A stretch of DNA of 64,000 nucleotides from Seongchinamella unica. GTDB lineage: Bacteria; Pseudomonadota; Gammaproteobacteria; Pseudomonadales; Halieaceae. The stretch covers positions 992,001-1,056,000 of the forward strand of contig NZ_SMSE01000002.1 in the NCBI RefSeq assembly GCF_004354085.1. The letters are read 5' to 3'. The translations under genes were made by a program, and so were the position numbers. The notes under the pieces are model-generated. The model was not told where the DNA came from. It saw only the letters and a list, made by a program, of their open reading frames with translations, and searched no databases. The number at the start of each line of letters is the position of its first letter. The stretch's first letter is position 1. Shown here piece after piece: positions 9,923-18,427 of this stretch.

Positions 9923-10160
9923 ATGACCATGGTAAAAAAACAGGCGGATCAGCCGGGGTGTTGCCTACCCGGGCCAGGTGCCGATGCCTGACCTTGCCGC
10001 ACATATTGACGCCTCACATGGGCCCAGCGGAAGCAATCGGGATTACCTCCTGTAACTGGCAAACGCCCTGCGCGGCCTCGGCGAGAGTGACCCCCACGTG
10101 GAGGACCTGGCGTCGCTGCTCCTGCCACAGGACGGGGAGTTGTGCCGGGAGTCGGAGTAA
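9923..10160 (+). pseudogene. Broken duplicate of the chaC-like gene
   Basis: The first 12 codons (MTMVKKQADQPG) match the start of the intact gene at 12245 (MTIVKKQADQPG). The sequence then jumps to a region reading HGPSGSNRDYLL, stop, LANALRGLGESDPHVEDL, which matches the intact C-terminus HGPSGSNREYVLRLADSLRE and GESDPHVEEL. About 120 internal codons, including the catalytic Glu, are missing. A TGA follows the first segment, the two segments are in different frames, and an in-frame TAA lies at 10053. The closing GTCGGAGTAA resembles the palindrome arm that ends the intact gene. It is a decayed paralogue, not a functional gene. Confidence 0.88.
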
Positions 10161-10319
10161 ATTCTTGTCAGCCAAGCTTTTGTCGATCTCATCTGTGGAT
10201 TCAATCTCCCACCGCTCTCACCCAGCGCCTATGATAGATTCATGCCGGCCGGCGGCGCTGTTACAGGCTATGCAACTGCGCCGGACAACGTTCATCCCAA
10301 CAATAAAGGACGAAGTTTA

Positions 10320-11834
10320 ATGTTAAGCACCACTTTCTCCTCGATGCGCCAACTGGGGCTCCTGCTGGCATTCACGACGCTCATGGCCTGCGACGACAGC
10401 TCTCAGCGCACAACCACGCCACCAGAGCCGGAGTATTTGCCGATCGCCCAACCCCAGGTCTCCCTGCCTCCAGATGCAGGCTCGATCAACTTGCTGGCGC
10501 TTAACTTTGATCTTGAAGACGTCGGCTATCGCCAGTCCGAGTATTTCCTCGAAGGCACCGCCTCCGCTTTCACCAACGTCAATTCGCTCCTTGCCGATGG
10601 CGCGTGGGAAGCCGAACCCAGCGAGCAGGCGACTTACAAAACCCGCATTGTGGTCTATCGACCGATTGACCCGGACGAATTCAGCGGCACCGTGATTGTG
10701 GAATGGTTGAACGTTACCGCGGGCTTTGAAACCCCGCCCAGCTGGGGCACAGGCCACCTTGAAATGCGCCGCGGCGGCGCGGTGTGGGTGGGCGTCTCGG
10801 CACAATATGTGGGTATCGAGGGAAGCGAGAATGGGCTGCTGCCACTGCACCTGAAAGCGGTCAACCCGGAGCGCTACGGGTCACTCGTCCACCCCGGCGA
10901 CAGCTATTCCTATGATATTTTTTCGCAGGTTGTCCAGGCCCTGCGTGAACCGGCTGACATCGATCCGCTGGACGGGCTCATCCCCCAGCGTCTCATCGCC
11001 TATGGCGAATCCCAGTCCGCAGGCCGCCTGACAGCCTATGTGAACGCACTGCAGCCGCTTTACAACAGCTTTGATGGCTACATGATCCACAGCCGCGGCG
11101 GTTTCAGCGCACCACTGTCACAGGCGCCCTTGCCAGACATTCCCGCACCGGAGGCGACCCGGATCAGGACCGACGTGAATGTGCCGGTGATGACCTTCCA
11201 GACCGAGACCGACGTGGTGTTCCTGGGCTTCACGCCCGCGCGACAGGAGGACACCGACATGATCCGGACCTGGGAAGTCGCTGGCACCGCGCATGGCGAC
11301 ATCTACACGTTTGTCACCGGCCGTGACGACACCGTGGGCGACCCCCGATTCGCGTCCGTGATTGAAGAAAATTCGGTACTCGGGTTCATAAGCTGTGACC
11401 AGCCCATCAACAATGGGCCCCATCATTACGTGTTCAATACCGCCGTACGGGCGCTTGACGCCTGGGTAACCAGCGGCGAACTGCCGCCCCCTTCCCCACG
11501 ACTGGAGATCAACGACGATGGCTCTGACTATCTCTACGACGAGACCGGCAATGCCCTGGGCGGCATACGCACCCCCTACGTGGACGCACCCTCCGCCATT
11601 CTGCGCGGCGAGCCCAATACCGGCGCCGGTTTCTGTCGCCTGTTCGGCACCACAAAGCTGCTCAGCGCTGCCGAAATGGCTACGCGATATGTGGACGAGA
11701 GCGGCTACGTGGAAGCGGTAAAGGACGCCACCGAGGCTGCGGTGAACGAGGGTTTTCTGCTGCGTGAAGATGCGGATGCCATCATTGCATGGGCGCCGCA
11801 GCAGTGGCGTAACCAGGTCACAGACTCGCCCTGA
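10320..11834 (+). CDS. Lipoprotein alpha/beta hydrolase domain protein
   Basis: A 504-residue secreted lipoprotein: the N-terminal hydrophobic segment ends in TTLMAC, placing the lipidated cysteine just before DDSS. The mature part fits the alpha/beta hydrolase-domain family PF20091; the nucleophile elbow is visible as YGESQSAGR, with a later VAGTAHGD segment that could supply the catalytic histidine. The substrate is unknown; an esterase or similar hydrolase at the outer membrane or periplasm is a reasonable guess. The ATG at 10320 is chosen because AAAGGA lies about 10 bases upstream and the signal peptide begins there. It sits alone between the broken and intact chaC copies, so its place in an accessory patch may be significant. 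Confidence 0.8.
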   Translation: MLSTTFSSMRQLGLLLAFTTLMACDDSSQRTTTPPEPEYLPIAQPQVSLPPDAGSINLLALNFDLEDVGYRQSEYFLEGTASAFTNVNSLLADGAWEAEPSEQATYKTRIVVYRPIDPDEFSGTVIVEWLNVTAGFETPPSWGTGHLEMRRGGAVWVGVSAQYVGIEGSENGLLPLHLKAVNPERYGSLVHPGDSYSYDIFSQVVQALREPADIDPLDGLIPQRLIAYGESQSAGRLTAYVNALQPLYNSFDGYMIHSRGGFSAPLSQAPLPDIPAPEATRIRTDVNVPVMTFQTETDVVFLGFTPARQEDTDMIRTWEVAGTAHGDIYTFVTGRDDTVGDPRFASVIEENSVLGFISCDQPINNGPHHYVFNTAVRALDAWVTSGELPPPSPRLEINDDGSDYLYDETGNALGGIRTPYVDAPSAILRGEPNTGAGFCRLFGTTKLLSAAEMATRYVDESGYVEAVKDATEAAVNEGFLLREDADAIIAWAPQQWRNQVTDSP

Positions 11835-12104
11835 TGGGGCGAGCAGCAGGTAGAAGTCCGTAGGAATAACCCGTTCGCGGGCACAATCCAACTGCTGCGG
11901 GGCAAGCAATTCGAGCGCCGGCTTTTTTGGTTCTTCTCACATTTGCGGGGAGCCAGAAATTAGAAAAGCGGTGAAATGGAGTACAGTTGGAGTTGCTAAG
12001 CTTCAACCAATAACTACCAAGACACCGCTTTATGGTTATCCATTCTCCTCTCGATTGCTTTCTTAGGGAAGGCTTTGGCGTTGATCGTCAACTGCGCTTC
12101 CTCC
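11835..12104. other. Intergenic stretch without a gene
   Basis: With the palindrome and leader that follow, this separates the hydrolase from chaC by 410 bases. A short stem CCCG-TTCG-CGGG lies near 11867-11878 without a T run, so it is not a convincing terminator. From 12088 on, the sequence matches the left flank of palindrome copy 1, marking the left limit of the duplicated unit. No coding potential, tRNA or promoter consensus was recognised. Confidence 0.6.
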
Positions 12105-12189
12105 ATATTTGGGGTCGGAGTAAAAACTACGGTGTCAATCGCCTAAGGGACAGGCGGGCCAGTATAGTTTTTACTCCGACCCCAAATAT
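12105..12189. repeat. Palindromic element, copy 2
   Basis: Perfect 24-base arms (12105-12128 and 12166-12189) enclose a 37-base centre. The arm reads GGGGTCGGAGTAAAAACT, with G where copies 1 and 3 have A; the opposite arm carries the matching C, so pairing is kept. The centre is inverted relative to copy 1. The element lies 55 bases before the chaC start, the same arrangement as copy 1 and the broken copy. Confidence 0.9.
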
Positions 12190-12244
12190 TCAGGACGTGA
12201 GTTACCATGGAGCCTGCTTGAGCAGATTATCCGGAATTCAACTA

Positions 12245-12805
12245 ATGACCATCGTGAAAAAGCAGGCGGATCAGCCCGGCGCGCCGACCTGGGTATTCGG
12301 CTATGGCTCACTGATCTACAAGGTGGACTTCCCCTACCTGCAGCGCGAGATTGGCAGCATCAGCGGCTGGCAACGGCGCTTCTGGCAGGGCTCCCACGAC
12401 CACCGGGGCACACCGGAAGCGCCCGGGCGTGTGGTTACGCTGGTGCCGGCCCGAAACAGGATCTGCCGGGGCGTTGCCTATCTGGTACAGCCCAAGGTGT
12501 TCACACACCTGGACCACCGGGAGAAAAATGGATACACACGGCTGCCCTGCTCAATCGCCCTGGACGGACACAGCGAACCGGTGGATGGGGTCGTCTACGT
12601 CGCCGATGCGGACAACGAGGCCTACATGGGACCGATGCCCATCCGCGCGTTGGCCTCCCACATCCAGCTATCCCACGGCCCGAGCGGCAGCAATCGCGAG
12701 TATGTGTTGCGCCTCGCCGACTCACTTCGCGAGTTGGGAGAGAGCGACCCCCACGTCGAGGAACTCGAGTCTCTGTTGGTCTCCGTACATTTGGGGTCAG
12801 AGTAA
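12245..12805 (+). CDS. ChaC-like gamma-glutamylcyclotransferase
   Basis: The 186-residue protein belongs to the ChaC family, which cleaves glutathione (gamma-glutamyl peptides) to 5-oxoproline and Cys-Gly in the cytosol. The substrate-binding loop WVFGYGSLI (16-24) and the catalytic glutamate in DHREKNGYTR (E93) are present. The ATG at 12245 is chosen because family similarity begins there and the broken paralogue starts at the same place; upstream in-frame sequence crosses palindrome copy 2. The last codons (VHLGSE, stop) lie inside palindrome copy 3, so the natural C-terminus appears to have been replaced. Intact active-site motifs suggest it is functional. Confidence 0.85.
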   Translation: MTIVKKQADQPGAPTWVFGYGSLIYKVDFPYLQREIGSISGWQRRFWQGSHDHRGTPEAPGRVVTLVPARNRICRGVAYLVQPKVFTHLDHREKNGYTRLPCSIALDGHSEPVDGVVYVADADNEAYMGPMPIRALASHIQLSHGPSGSNREYVLRLADSLRELGESDPHVEELESLLVSVHLGSE

Positions 12806-12870
12806 AAACTAGTCTTGCGCCTGTTGGTTAAGCGTGTGACCGCAGAGTTTTTACTCTGACCCCAAATGTA
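12786..12870. repeat. Palindromic element, copy 3, ending chaC
   Basis: Perfect 25-base arms (12786-12810 and 12846-12870) enclose a 35-base centre that resembles copy 1 (shared GCCTGT, TTAAGCG and TGAC). The left arm supplies the final codons and the TAA stop of chaC. The outer arm bases differ from copy 1 (TACATTTGG against CATATTTGG) but are changed on both sides so that pairing holds. It could also act as a transcript-end hairpin for chaC, though no T run follows. Confidence 0.9.
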
Positions 12871-12918
12871 AAATCGGCTAGACTGCGCGAACTGAGGTCC
12901 GATCATGCTGAATCATCA

Positions 12919-14526
12919 ATGAACGAATACGATTACATCGTCGTTGGCGCAGGCACCGCCGGTTGCGTGCTGGCCAATCGTCTCAGCGCCGATCCCGACA
13001 CGCGGGTCCTGTTGCTCGAGGCCGGCGGCAAGGACGACTACTTCTGGATCAATATACCGGTCGGCTATCTGTTCACTATTGGCAATCCCCGCACTGACTG
13101 GTGCTTCGAGACAACCCCCGAACCCGGATTGAACGGGCGTTCACTCGGCTATGCGCGCGGCCGCGTGCTCGGCGGCTGCTCCTCGATTAACGCGATGATC
13201 TACATGCGCGGCCAGCGCCACGACTACGACGAATGGGCGGCCCTGGGCAATCGCGGCTGGGGCTGGGACGATGTGCTGCCGGTATTCAGGCGATCCGAGG
13301 ATTACCAGCATGGCGCCAGTGAATTCCACGGTAGCGACGGTGAGTTGAGGGTGGAGGAACGCCGGGTCAGCTGGGAGATTCTCGATGCCTGGCGTGAAGC
13401 GGCCGCCGAGACCGGCATCCCCAAAATTGAAGAATACAACCGCGGTGACAACTTCGGCACCGCCTACTTCCAGATGAACCAGCGCAGGGGCCGGCGCTGG
13501 AGTGCGGCCCACGCCTTTCTCAATCCGGCGAAATCACGCCGAAACCTCACCATCCTGACCCACGCCATGGTCCAGGGACTGGCACTGTCCTCAGCCTCCG
13601 GGGAACTGCGTGCCACGGGCGTACGGGCCAGTATCGCCGGCGGACCGGAACAGGTGTTCAGGGCACACCGGGAGGTGATCCTGTCGGCGGGCTCCATCGG
13701 CTCCCCGCAACTGCTGCAACTGTCGGGCATCGGCCCGGCACCACTGCTGGAAGAACATGGTATCGAGCTGCACAAAGACCTGCCCGGCGTGGGCGAGAAC
13801 CTGCAGGACCACCTGCAGATCAGGACCGTGTTTAAAGTCAGCAACACCACGACCCTGAACAAGCTCTACCACTCCCTCTGGGGCAAGCTCAAAATGGGCC
13901 TGCAATACCTGCTGTTCAGGACCGGGCCACTGACCATGCCTCCCTCGCAGCTGGGCGCCTTTGCCAGGAGTGATCCAGAGCAGCCCACACCCAACCTCGA
14001 ATGGCACGTCCAGCCCCTGTCGCTGGACCGGTTTGGCGAACCGCTGCACAAATTCAACGCCATCACTCCCTCGGTGTGTAATCTGCGACCCAGCAGCCGC
14101 GGGCATGTGCGCATCAAGAGCGCCAGCCCGGAGGCGTCACCGGAAATCAGGCTGAATTACCTGTCCACGGAAGAGGACCGGAAAATCGCGATCGAGGGAC
14201 TTCGCTTTACCCGCCGTATCATGGCCAGCGAGGCGCTGCGGCCATTTGCACCGGAGGAGCTGAAACCCGGTGCGGACCTGCAGTCCGAGGAAGACCTGGC
14301 CAGGGCGGCGGGTGACCTGGGCACCACCATTTTCCACCCCGTTGGCACCTGCAAAATGGGCAGCGACCCCATGGCGGTGGTCGATGACCGCCTGCGAGTA
14401 CATGGCGTCGCCGGCCTGCGGGTCATCGACGCCTCAATCATGCCCAGCATCGTCTCCGGTAACACCAATGCCCCCACGGTGATGATTGCCGAGAAAGGGG
14501 CGGAATTTATCCTTGGCGGTGAATAG
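12919..14526 (+). CDS. GMC family FAD-dependent alcohol dehydrogenase
   Basis: A 535-residue glucose-methanol-choline oxidoreductase, related to choline dehydrogenase and AlkJ-type alcohol dehydrogenases, which oxidises an alcohol to an aldehyde with electrons passed to FAD. The N-terminal FAD-binding motif [15 protein letters not shown] (8-22), the GMC signature [18 protein letters not shown], the second signature [17 protein letters not shown] and the C-terminal HPVGTCKMG and [14 protein letters not shown] segments carrying the catalytic His/Asn are all present. Substrate cannot be read from sequence. The gene is monocistronic, with its own terminator immediately downstream. Confidence 0.9.
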   Translation: MNEYDYIVVGAGTAGCVLANRLSADPDTRVLLLEAGGKDDYFWINIPVGYLFTIGNPRTDWCFETTPEPGLNGRSLGYARGRVLGGCSSINAMIYMRGQRHDYDEWAALGNRGWGWDDVLPVFRRSEDYQHGASEFHGSDGELRVEERRVSWEILDAWREAAAETGIPKIEEYNRGDNFGTAYFQMNQRRGRRWSAAHAFLNPAKSRRNLTILTHAMVQGLALSSASGELRATGVRASIAGGPEQVFRAHREVILSAGSIGSPQLLQLSGIGPAPLLEEHGIELHKDLPGVGENLQDHLQIRTVFKVSNTTTLNKLYHSLWGKLKMGLQYLLFRTGPLTMPPSQLGAFARSDPEQPTPNLEWHVQPLSLDRFGEPLHKFNAITPSVCNLRPSSRGHVRIKSASPEASPEIRLNYLSTEEDRKIAIEGLRFTRRIMASEALRPFAPEELKPGADLQSEEDLARAAGDLGTTIFHPVGTCKMGSDPMAVVDDRLRVHGVAGLRVIDASIMPSIVSGNTNAPTVMIAEKGAEFILGGE

Positions 14527-14551
14527 CGCCCCTCAGGGAGGCCCAAACAAA

Positions 14552-14582
14552 AAACCCCCGGCTCTGAAAGAGCCGGGGGTTT
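14552..14582. terminator. Bidirectional rho-independent terminator
   Basis: A 14-base perfect stem (14552-14565 paired with 14569-14582, core CCCCCGGCTCT) with a GAA loop. A-rich and T-rich flanks on the two sides let it end both the GMC oxidoreductase transcript from the left and the tRNA-Ala transcript from the right. Confidence 0.9.
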
Positions 14583-14588
14583 CGTGTT

Positions 14589-14664
14589 TGGTGGAGCTAA
14601 GCGGGATCGAACCGCTGACCTCAACACTGCCAGTGTTGCGCTCTCCCAGCTGAGCTATAGCCCC
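14589..14664 (-). tRNA. tRNA-Ala (anticodon GGC)
   Basis: The 76-base minus-strand sequence folds as a full cloverleaf: acceptor GGGGCTA paired with TAGCTCC, D arm GCTC/GAGC, anticodon stem CAACA/TGTTG with loop CTGGCAG (anticodon GGC, reading GCC), T arm AGCGG-TTCGATC-CCGCT, and an encoded CCA end. The identity G3-U70-type acceptor pair expected for alanine is consistent with G3 opposite T in the stem. Confidence 0.95.
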
Positions 14665-14730
14665 AAATTTGATGCTAACTCGTTGATCCGTCTGGTTTTT
14701 TGCCGAAGCAAGATCAACGAAGAGGTGCGC

Positions 14731-14759
14731 ATTTTAGTGATAGCGGCATAGCCTGTCAA
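14731..14759 (-). promoter_or_regulatory. Sigma-70 promoter of tRNA-Ala with hairpin leader
   Basis: On the minus strand a consensus TTGACA (14759-14754) is followed by a 17-base spacer and TAAAAT (14736-14731), as expected for a strong stable-RNA promoter. The transcript would start near 14724 and carry a ~60-base leader in which TCGTTGATC and GATCAACGA (14712-14720 and 14680-14688) can pair before the mature tRNA. Confidence 0.85.
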
Positions 14760-14859
14760 GCACCTCCCCGCTCCTATCCTGCAATCTCCTGGCGGCATTT
14801 TGCAGTACACTGGACAAACATCGGCACAGCCAGTCACCAGACCCCGGGAGCCACGCCAC

Positions 14860-15234
14860 ATGCTGGGAAAAATCGTACTCTGGGCCAGCGGCCTGATCTT
14901 CGCGGCTTACGGCGTCGCCTGCTTCGTCTCGCCCGAACTGCCCGCCGGCTATGCCGGCCTGACGATTGGCAGCGGCGACGCCTATGCGGAGATGGGCGCC
15001 ATGTATGGCGGGCTGCAGTTCGGCTTCGGCCTGTTCTGTCTGCTGGCGGCGCTCAAGCCGGCATTCTACCGCCCGGCACTTACCCTGCTGGTGATGTCGA
15101 TCGGTTCCCTCGCGCTGGCCAGGCTGTACTCCGCCTGGGACACACAATGGATGGTTGCCGGGTACACCTGGGGCGCCCTGGCTTTTGAGTTTGCGGTCGC
15201 CGTTCTGGCTGCAATTGCCCTGCGCAAAGAATGA
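14860..15234 (+). CDS. DUF4345-type small membrane protein
   Basis: A 124-residue protein with four predicted membrane helices (about 4-22, 45-65, 72-90 and 100-120). It resembles the DUF4345 family, with the conserved segment EMGAMYGGLQFGFGLFCL after the first helix. No enzymatic motif is visible and the family has no established role. The ATG at 14860 is chosen because the first helix begins at MLGKIVLWASG; the longer in-frame start at 14800 adds a polar, implausible leader. It is divergent from tRNA-Ala and lies 49 bases before slyD on the same strand. Confidence 0.7.
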   Translation: MLGKIVLWASGLIFAAYGVACFVSPELPAGYAGLTIGSGDAYAEMGAMYGGLQFGFGLFCLLAALKPAFYRPALTLLVMSIGSLALARLYSAWDTQWMVAGYTWGALAFEFAVAVLAAIALRKE

Positions 15235-15283
15235 GCAAGGCGTGTAAGATACGCACCCTCTGACAACAACTGGAAAGCCTCAA

Positions 15284-15766
15284 GTGAACATCGGTCCCAA
15301 CAACGTCGCGATTTTCCACTACACCCTGCGCAACGAGTCCGGGGAACAACTGGAAACATCCCGGGGCGGCGAGCCCAGCGCCTATCTGCACGGCGCCAAC
15401 AACATCATCCCCGGCCTGGAGAAGGCCATGGCAGGGCACGCCGCGGGCGACGTATTCAGCGCCACCCTGGTCCCGGAGGATGCCTATGGCGAACGCGACC
15501 CGGAGCGCCAGCAACGGGTGCCGGCCAAGCACCTGGTGTTCAAGGGCAAACTCAAGTCGGGCATGGTCGTCCAGCTCAATACCAGTGACGGCCGGATGCC
15601 GGTGACCGTCATCAAGGCGGGCCGCCACAGCGCCCATATCGATACCAATCATCCGCTCGCCGGTCAGTCCCTGACCTTTGACGTCGAGGTCATCGACGTG
15701 CGCGCCGCCACCGAGGAGGAGATCGCCCACGGCCATGCTCATGGCCCCGGCGGCCACCATCACTGA
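15284..15766 (+). CDS. slyD: FKBP-type peptidyl-prolyl isomerase, SlyD-like
   Basis: A 160-residue cytosolic prolyl isomerase and metallochaperone. The split FKBP domain is visible (VAIFHYTLRNESGEQLETS, then YLHGANNIIPGLEKAMAGH), interrupted by the insert-in-flap chaperone domain between about residues 70 and 125 (PEDAYGERDPERQQRVP onward), and the FKBP strand resumes with QSLTFDVEVIDV. The tail HGHAHGPGGHHH is a short version of the metal-binding C-terminus of SlyD, so nickel or zinc binding is likely. It starts at GTG 15284 and ends 13 bases before dbpA. Confidence 0.88.
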   Translation: MNIGPNNVAIFHYTLRNESGEQLETSRGGEPSAYLHGANNIIPGLEKAMAGHAAGDVFSATLVPEDAYGERDPERQQRVPAKHLVFKGKLKSGMVVQLNTSDGRMPVTVIKAGRHSAHIDTNHPLAGQSLTFDVEVIDVRAATEEEIAHGHAHGPGGHHH

Positions 15767-15779
15767 TCGGGGTCACAGC

Positions 15780-17162
15780 GTGAGCGATTTGAGCTTTGAC
15801 CGCCTGCCGCTGCCGACGGAGCAGCTGGATAACCTCGAGAGTCTCGGCTACCGGGAAATGACCGCCATCCAGGCGGCGTCGCTGCCGCTGGCCCTGGCGG
15901 GCCGGGACCTCATTGCCCAGGCCAAGACCGGTTCCGGCAAAACCGCCGCCTTCGCCCTGCCCCTGCTGGACAGGATCAACCCCCGTGACTTCGGCGCCCA
16001 GGCCCTGATCCTGTGCCCCACCCGGGAACTGGCAACCCAGGTGGCCGCTGAAATCCGCCGGCTCGCTCGCTACCGCCAGAACATCAAGGTGGTCGTGCTC
16101 TGCGGCGGCCAGTCCATCGGCCCGCAGATCGGTTCGCTGGAACACGGCGCCCATATCGTGGTGGGTACGCCGGGCCGAATCCTCGACCACCTGCGCAAGA
16201 AAACCCTGTCGCTGGCCCGGGTAAACACCCTGGTACTGGACGAAGCGGATCGCATGCTGGAGATGGGCTTCATCGACGATATCACCCATATCATCGGCCA
16301 CACCCCGGATGCCCGGCAAACCCTGCTGTTTTCTGCCACCTATCCGGAGGACATCCTCGCCCTGAGCGCGCGCTTCCAGCGGGAGCCGGAAACAGTGACG
16401 GTGGAGTCACTGCACAGCCAGCAACAGATCGACCAGCAATTCTATATTTGCAGCAAGCAGGGCCGGCTGGATGGCCTGGTCACCCTGCTCAACCATTTCC
16501 GCCCCCAGTCCGCCGTGGTCTTCTGCAATACCAGGCAACTGGTGCGCGAGGTCTGCCAGCACCTTGCCGATAACGGCATCAGCGCGCAGGGTCTGCACGG
16601 TGACCTGGAGCAACGGGATCGCGACCAGGTGTTAATCCAGTTCCAGCAACGCAGCTGCAGTGTGCTGGTGGCGACCGATGTCGCCGCCCGGGGGCTGGAT
16701 ATCGACGAACTGCCGGCGGTGATCAACTTCGAGCTGCCGCGTAACGCCGAGGTCTACATTCATCGGATCGGCCGCACGGGTCGGGCGGGCAACAGCGGCC
16801 TCGCCCTGAGCCTGTTCGCTGACTCCGAGCGTTACAAGCTGGATGCGATCGCCGGGTACCAGGACACCGAAATCAGCTTCGAGGCCATTGAGACCATTAA
16901 CATCGGCGGCGAGTACATGCCCCCTCCTCCCTATGTCACCCTGTGTATTGCTGGCGGTCGCAAGCACAAGGTCCGCCCGGGAGACATCCTCGGCGCCCTG
17001 ACCGGGGAGGCCGGTATCGACGGCAAGGCGGTGGGCAAAATCAACGTCACGGACTATGCCGCCTATGTCGCCATTGAACACGCTGTCGCCGACAAGGCCC
17101 TGGGGCGCCTGCTCAACGGCAGAATCAAGGGGCGCAAGTTCAAGGTGAGGCGTCTCCCTTGA
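15780..17162 (+). CDS. dbpA: ATP-dependent RNA helicase DbpA
   Basis: A 460-residue DEAD-box helicase acting in assembly of the large ribosomal subunit. All helicase motifs are present: Q motif GYREMTAIQ, AKTGSGKT (48-55), PTRELA, GTPGR, DEAD (154-157), SAT, RGLDI and HRIGRTGRAG. The C-terminal ~75 residues (from YVTLCIAGGRKHKVRPGDIL) form the DbpA RNA-binding domain that recognises hairpin 92 of 23S rRNA, distinguishing it from RhlE or SrmB. The GTG at 15780 is chosen since the family starts at MSDLSFDRLP; the longer reading from 15678 overlaps slyD. Its TGA overlaps the TTG start of the RIO kinase. Confidence 0.92.
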   Translation: MSDLSFDRLPLPTEQLDNLESLGYREMTAIQAASLPLALAGRDLIAQAKTGSGKTAAFALPLLDRINPRDFGAQALILCPTRELATQVAAEIRRLARYRQNIKVVVLCGGQSIGPQIGSLEHGAHIVVGTPGRILDHLRKKTLSLARVNTLVLDEADRMLEMGFIDDITHIIGHTPDARQTLLFSATYPEDILALSARFQREPETVTVESLHSQQQIDQQFYICSKQGRLDGLVTLLNHFRPQSAVVFCNTRQLVREVCQHLADNGISAQGLHGDLEQRDRDQVLIQFQQRSCSVLVATDVAARGLDIDELPAVINFELPRNAEVYIHRIGRTGRAGNSGLALSLFADSERYKLDAIAGYQDTEISFEAIETINIGGEYMPPPPYVTLCIAGGRKHKVRPGDILGALTGEAGIDGKAVGKINVTDYAAYVAIEHAVADKALGRLLNGRIKGRKFKVRRLP

Positions 17163-18013
17163 AGGTACCCAAGCGCCTGCGCCCGCTGGTGGAAGACGGC
17201 ATCATCGACGAGGTCCTGCGACCGCTGATGAGCGGCAAGGAAGCGGACGTGTTTGTCGTACGCTGTGGCGGTAAAACCCGCTGTGCGAAGATTTACAAGG
17301 ACGCGGTCAAACGCAGTTTCAAGAAGGCGGCGCAGTACACCGAGGGGCGCAGGGTCCGCAACAGCCGCCGCGCCCGGGCCATGGAAAAGGGCTCCAGGTT
17401 CGGCCGCAAACAGCAGGAAGAAACCTGGCAGAACGCGGAAGTCGACGCCCTGTACCGGCTGGAACGGGCCGGGGTCCGCGTGCCTACCCCCTACGGTTGC
17501 TTCGACGGCGTGTTGCTGATGGAACTGATCACCGACGAACACGGTGACGTGGCGCCCCGGCTGGACGATGTCAGCATGTCGGAAGAACAGGCGCTGGAAG
17601 ATCACGCCCTGGTAATGCGGTACGTGGTGCGCATGCTGTGCGCAGGCCTGATTCACGGCGACCTGTCCGAATTCAACGTGCTCGTTGACGAGGATGGCCC
17701 GGTCATCATCGACCTGCCGCAGGCGGTGGACGCCGCCGCCAACAACAACGCCCAGGCGATGCTCACCCGTGACGTCAACAAAATGACCGACTACTACAGC
17801 CAGTTCGCCCCCGCACTCAAGCACACGCGATACGCCCAGGAAATCTGGGAGCTGTATGAAGACGGCGACCTGCACCCGGACATCGAATTGACCGGTAACG
17901 CGGAGGAAGACACTCACGACGCGGACGTGGATGCGGTCATGCTGGAAATCAAAGCGGCCCTGGAGGAGGAACAGGCGCGGCAGGCGCGCATTGCCGAGGC
18001 CGACGAGGACTAG
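17159..18013 (+). CDS. RIO-family serine protein kinase
   Basis: A 284-residue bacterial RIO1-like kinase. The ATP-binding loop is SGKEADVFVV with lysine K44 in CAKIYK, the catalytic loop is IHGDLSEFNVLV (D168, N173), and the metal-binding aspartate is D185 in IIDLP, the RIO version of DFG. The C-terminal ~50 residues are acidic. Bacterial RIO kinases are poorly understood; in other species they sit near helicase or ribosome-assembly genes, consistent with the direct overlap with dbpA (TTGA). The start is TTG at 17159, which implies translational coupling and modest expression. Confidence 0.88.
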   Translation: MKVPKRLRPLVEDGIIDEVLRPLMSGKEADVFVVRCGGKTRCAKIYKDAVKRSFKKAAQYTEGRRVRNSRRARAMEKGSRFGRKQQEETWQNAEVDALYRLERAGVRVPTPYGCFDGVLLMELITDEHGDVAPRLDDVSMSEEQALEDHALVMRYVVRMLCAGLIHGDLSEFNVLVDEDGPVIIDLPQAVDAAANNNAQAMLTRDVNKMTDYYSQFAPALKHTRYAQEIWELYEDGDLHPDIELTGNAEEDTHDADVDAVMLEIKAALEEEQARQARIAEADED

Positions 18014-18028
18014 GGCGCCCTGTCCGGC

Positions 18029-18427
18029 CTACAGGTGATCGCCGTCGAGGTAGAACCAGCGGCCCTCGATGTTTTCAAAACGACTGCGCTCGTGCAACCG
18101 GTGGCCCTTGCCGGCAATTTTGAAGCGGGCGACGAATTCAACCACGCCATTCACATCGTCTTCCCGTCCCGCTTCCGTAGACTTGATCGATAAACCAATC
18201 CACTTCTGCTGCGGATCCAGGCGCACCCGGGAGGGGCGCGTGCGCGGGTGCCAGGACGCCAACAGGTAATCCTCCATTCCCAGGGCAAAGGCGGAGTAAC
18301 GGGAGCGCATCAGGGCCTCCGCCGTTGGCGCAAGCGCTTCGCCCTGCAGGTAGCGCTGGCAACAGTCGCCATAGGCGCCCCCGCCGCAGGGGCAGGCCTG
18401 CTGTGTATTGTGGTCACTACTCACCAT
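18029..18427 (-). CDS. ychJ: YchJ family SEC-C motif protein
   Basis: A 132-residue UPF0225/YchJ protein. The N-terminus has a zinc-binding SEC-C-like motif, CPCGGGAYGDCC (residues ~12-23), and is followed by the YchJ domain with LMRSRYSAFALGMEDYLLASWHP in the family position. Its function is unknown. E. coli YchJ has a second C-terminal SEC-C motif that is absent here. The ATG at 18427 is chosen because the family begins just before the cysteine motif; upstream in-frame sequence overlaps the next gene heavily. It overlaps the TRIC-type gene by 11 bases. Confidence 0.87.
   Translation of the reverse strand: MVSSDHNTQQACPCGGGAYGDCCQRYLQGEALAPTAEALMRSRYSAFALGMEDYLLASWHPRTRPSRVRLDPQQKWIGLSIKSTEAGREDDVNGVVEFVARFKIAGKGHRLHERSRFENIEGRWFYLDGDHL

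Noticed and set aside
9645-10004. 119-residue minus-strand open frame across palindrome copy 1
   Set aside because: It runs through the palindrome and the leader of the broken chaC copy and has no family resemblance.
9600-14600. Insertion sequence or prophage island
   Set aside because: No transposase, integrase or phage gene was found; only the palindromes and the duplicated unit point to rearrangement.
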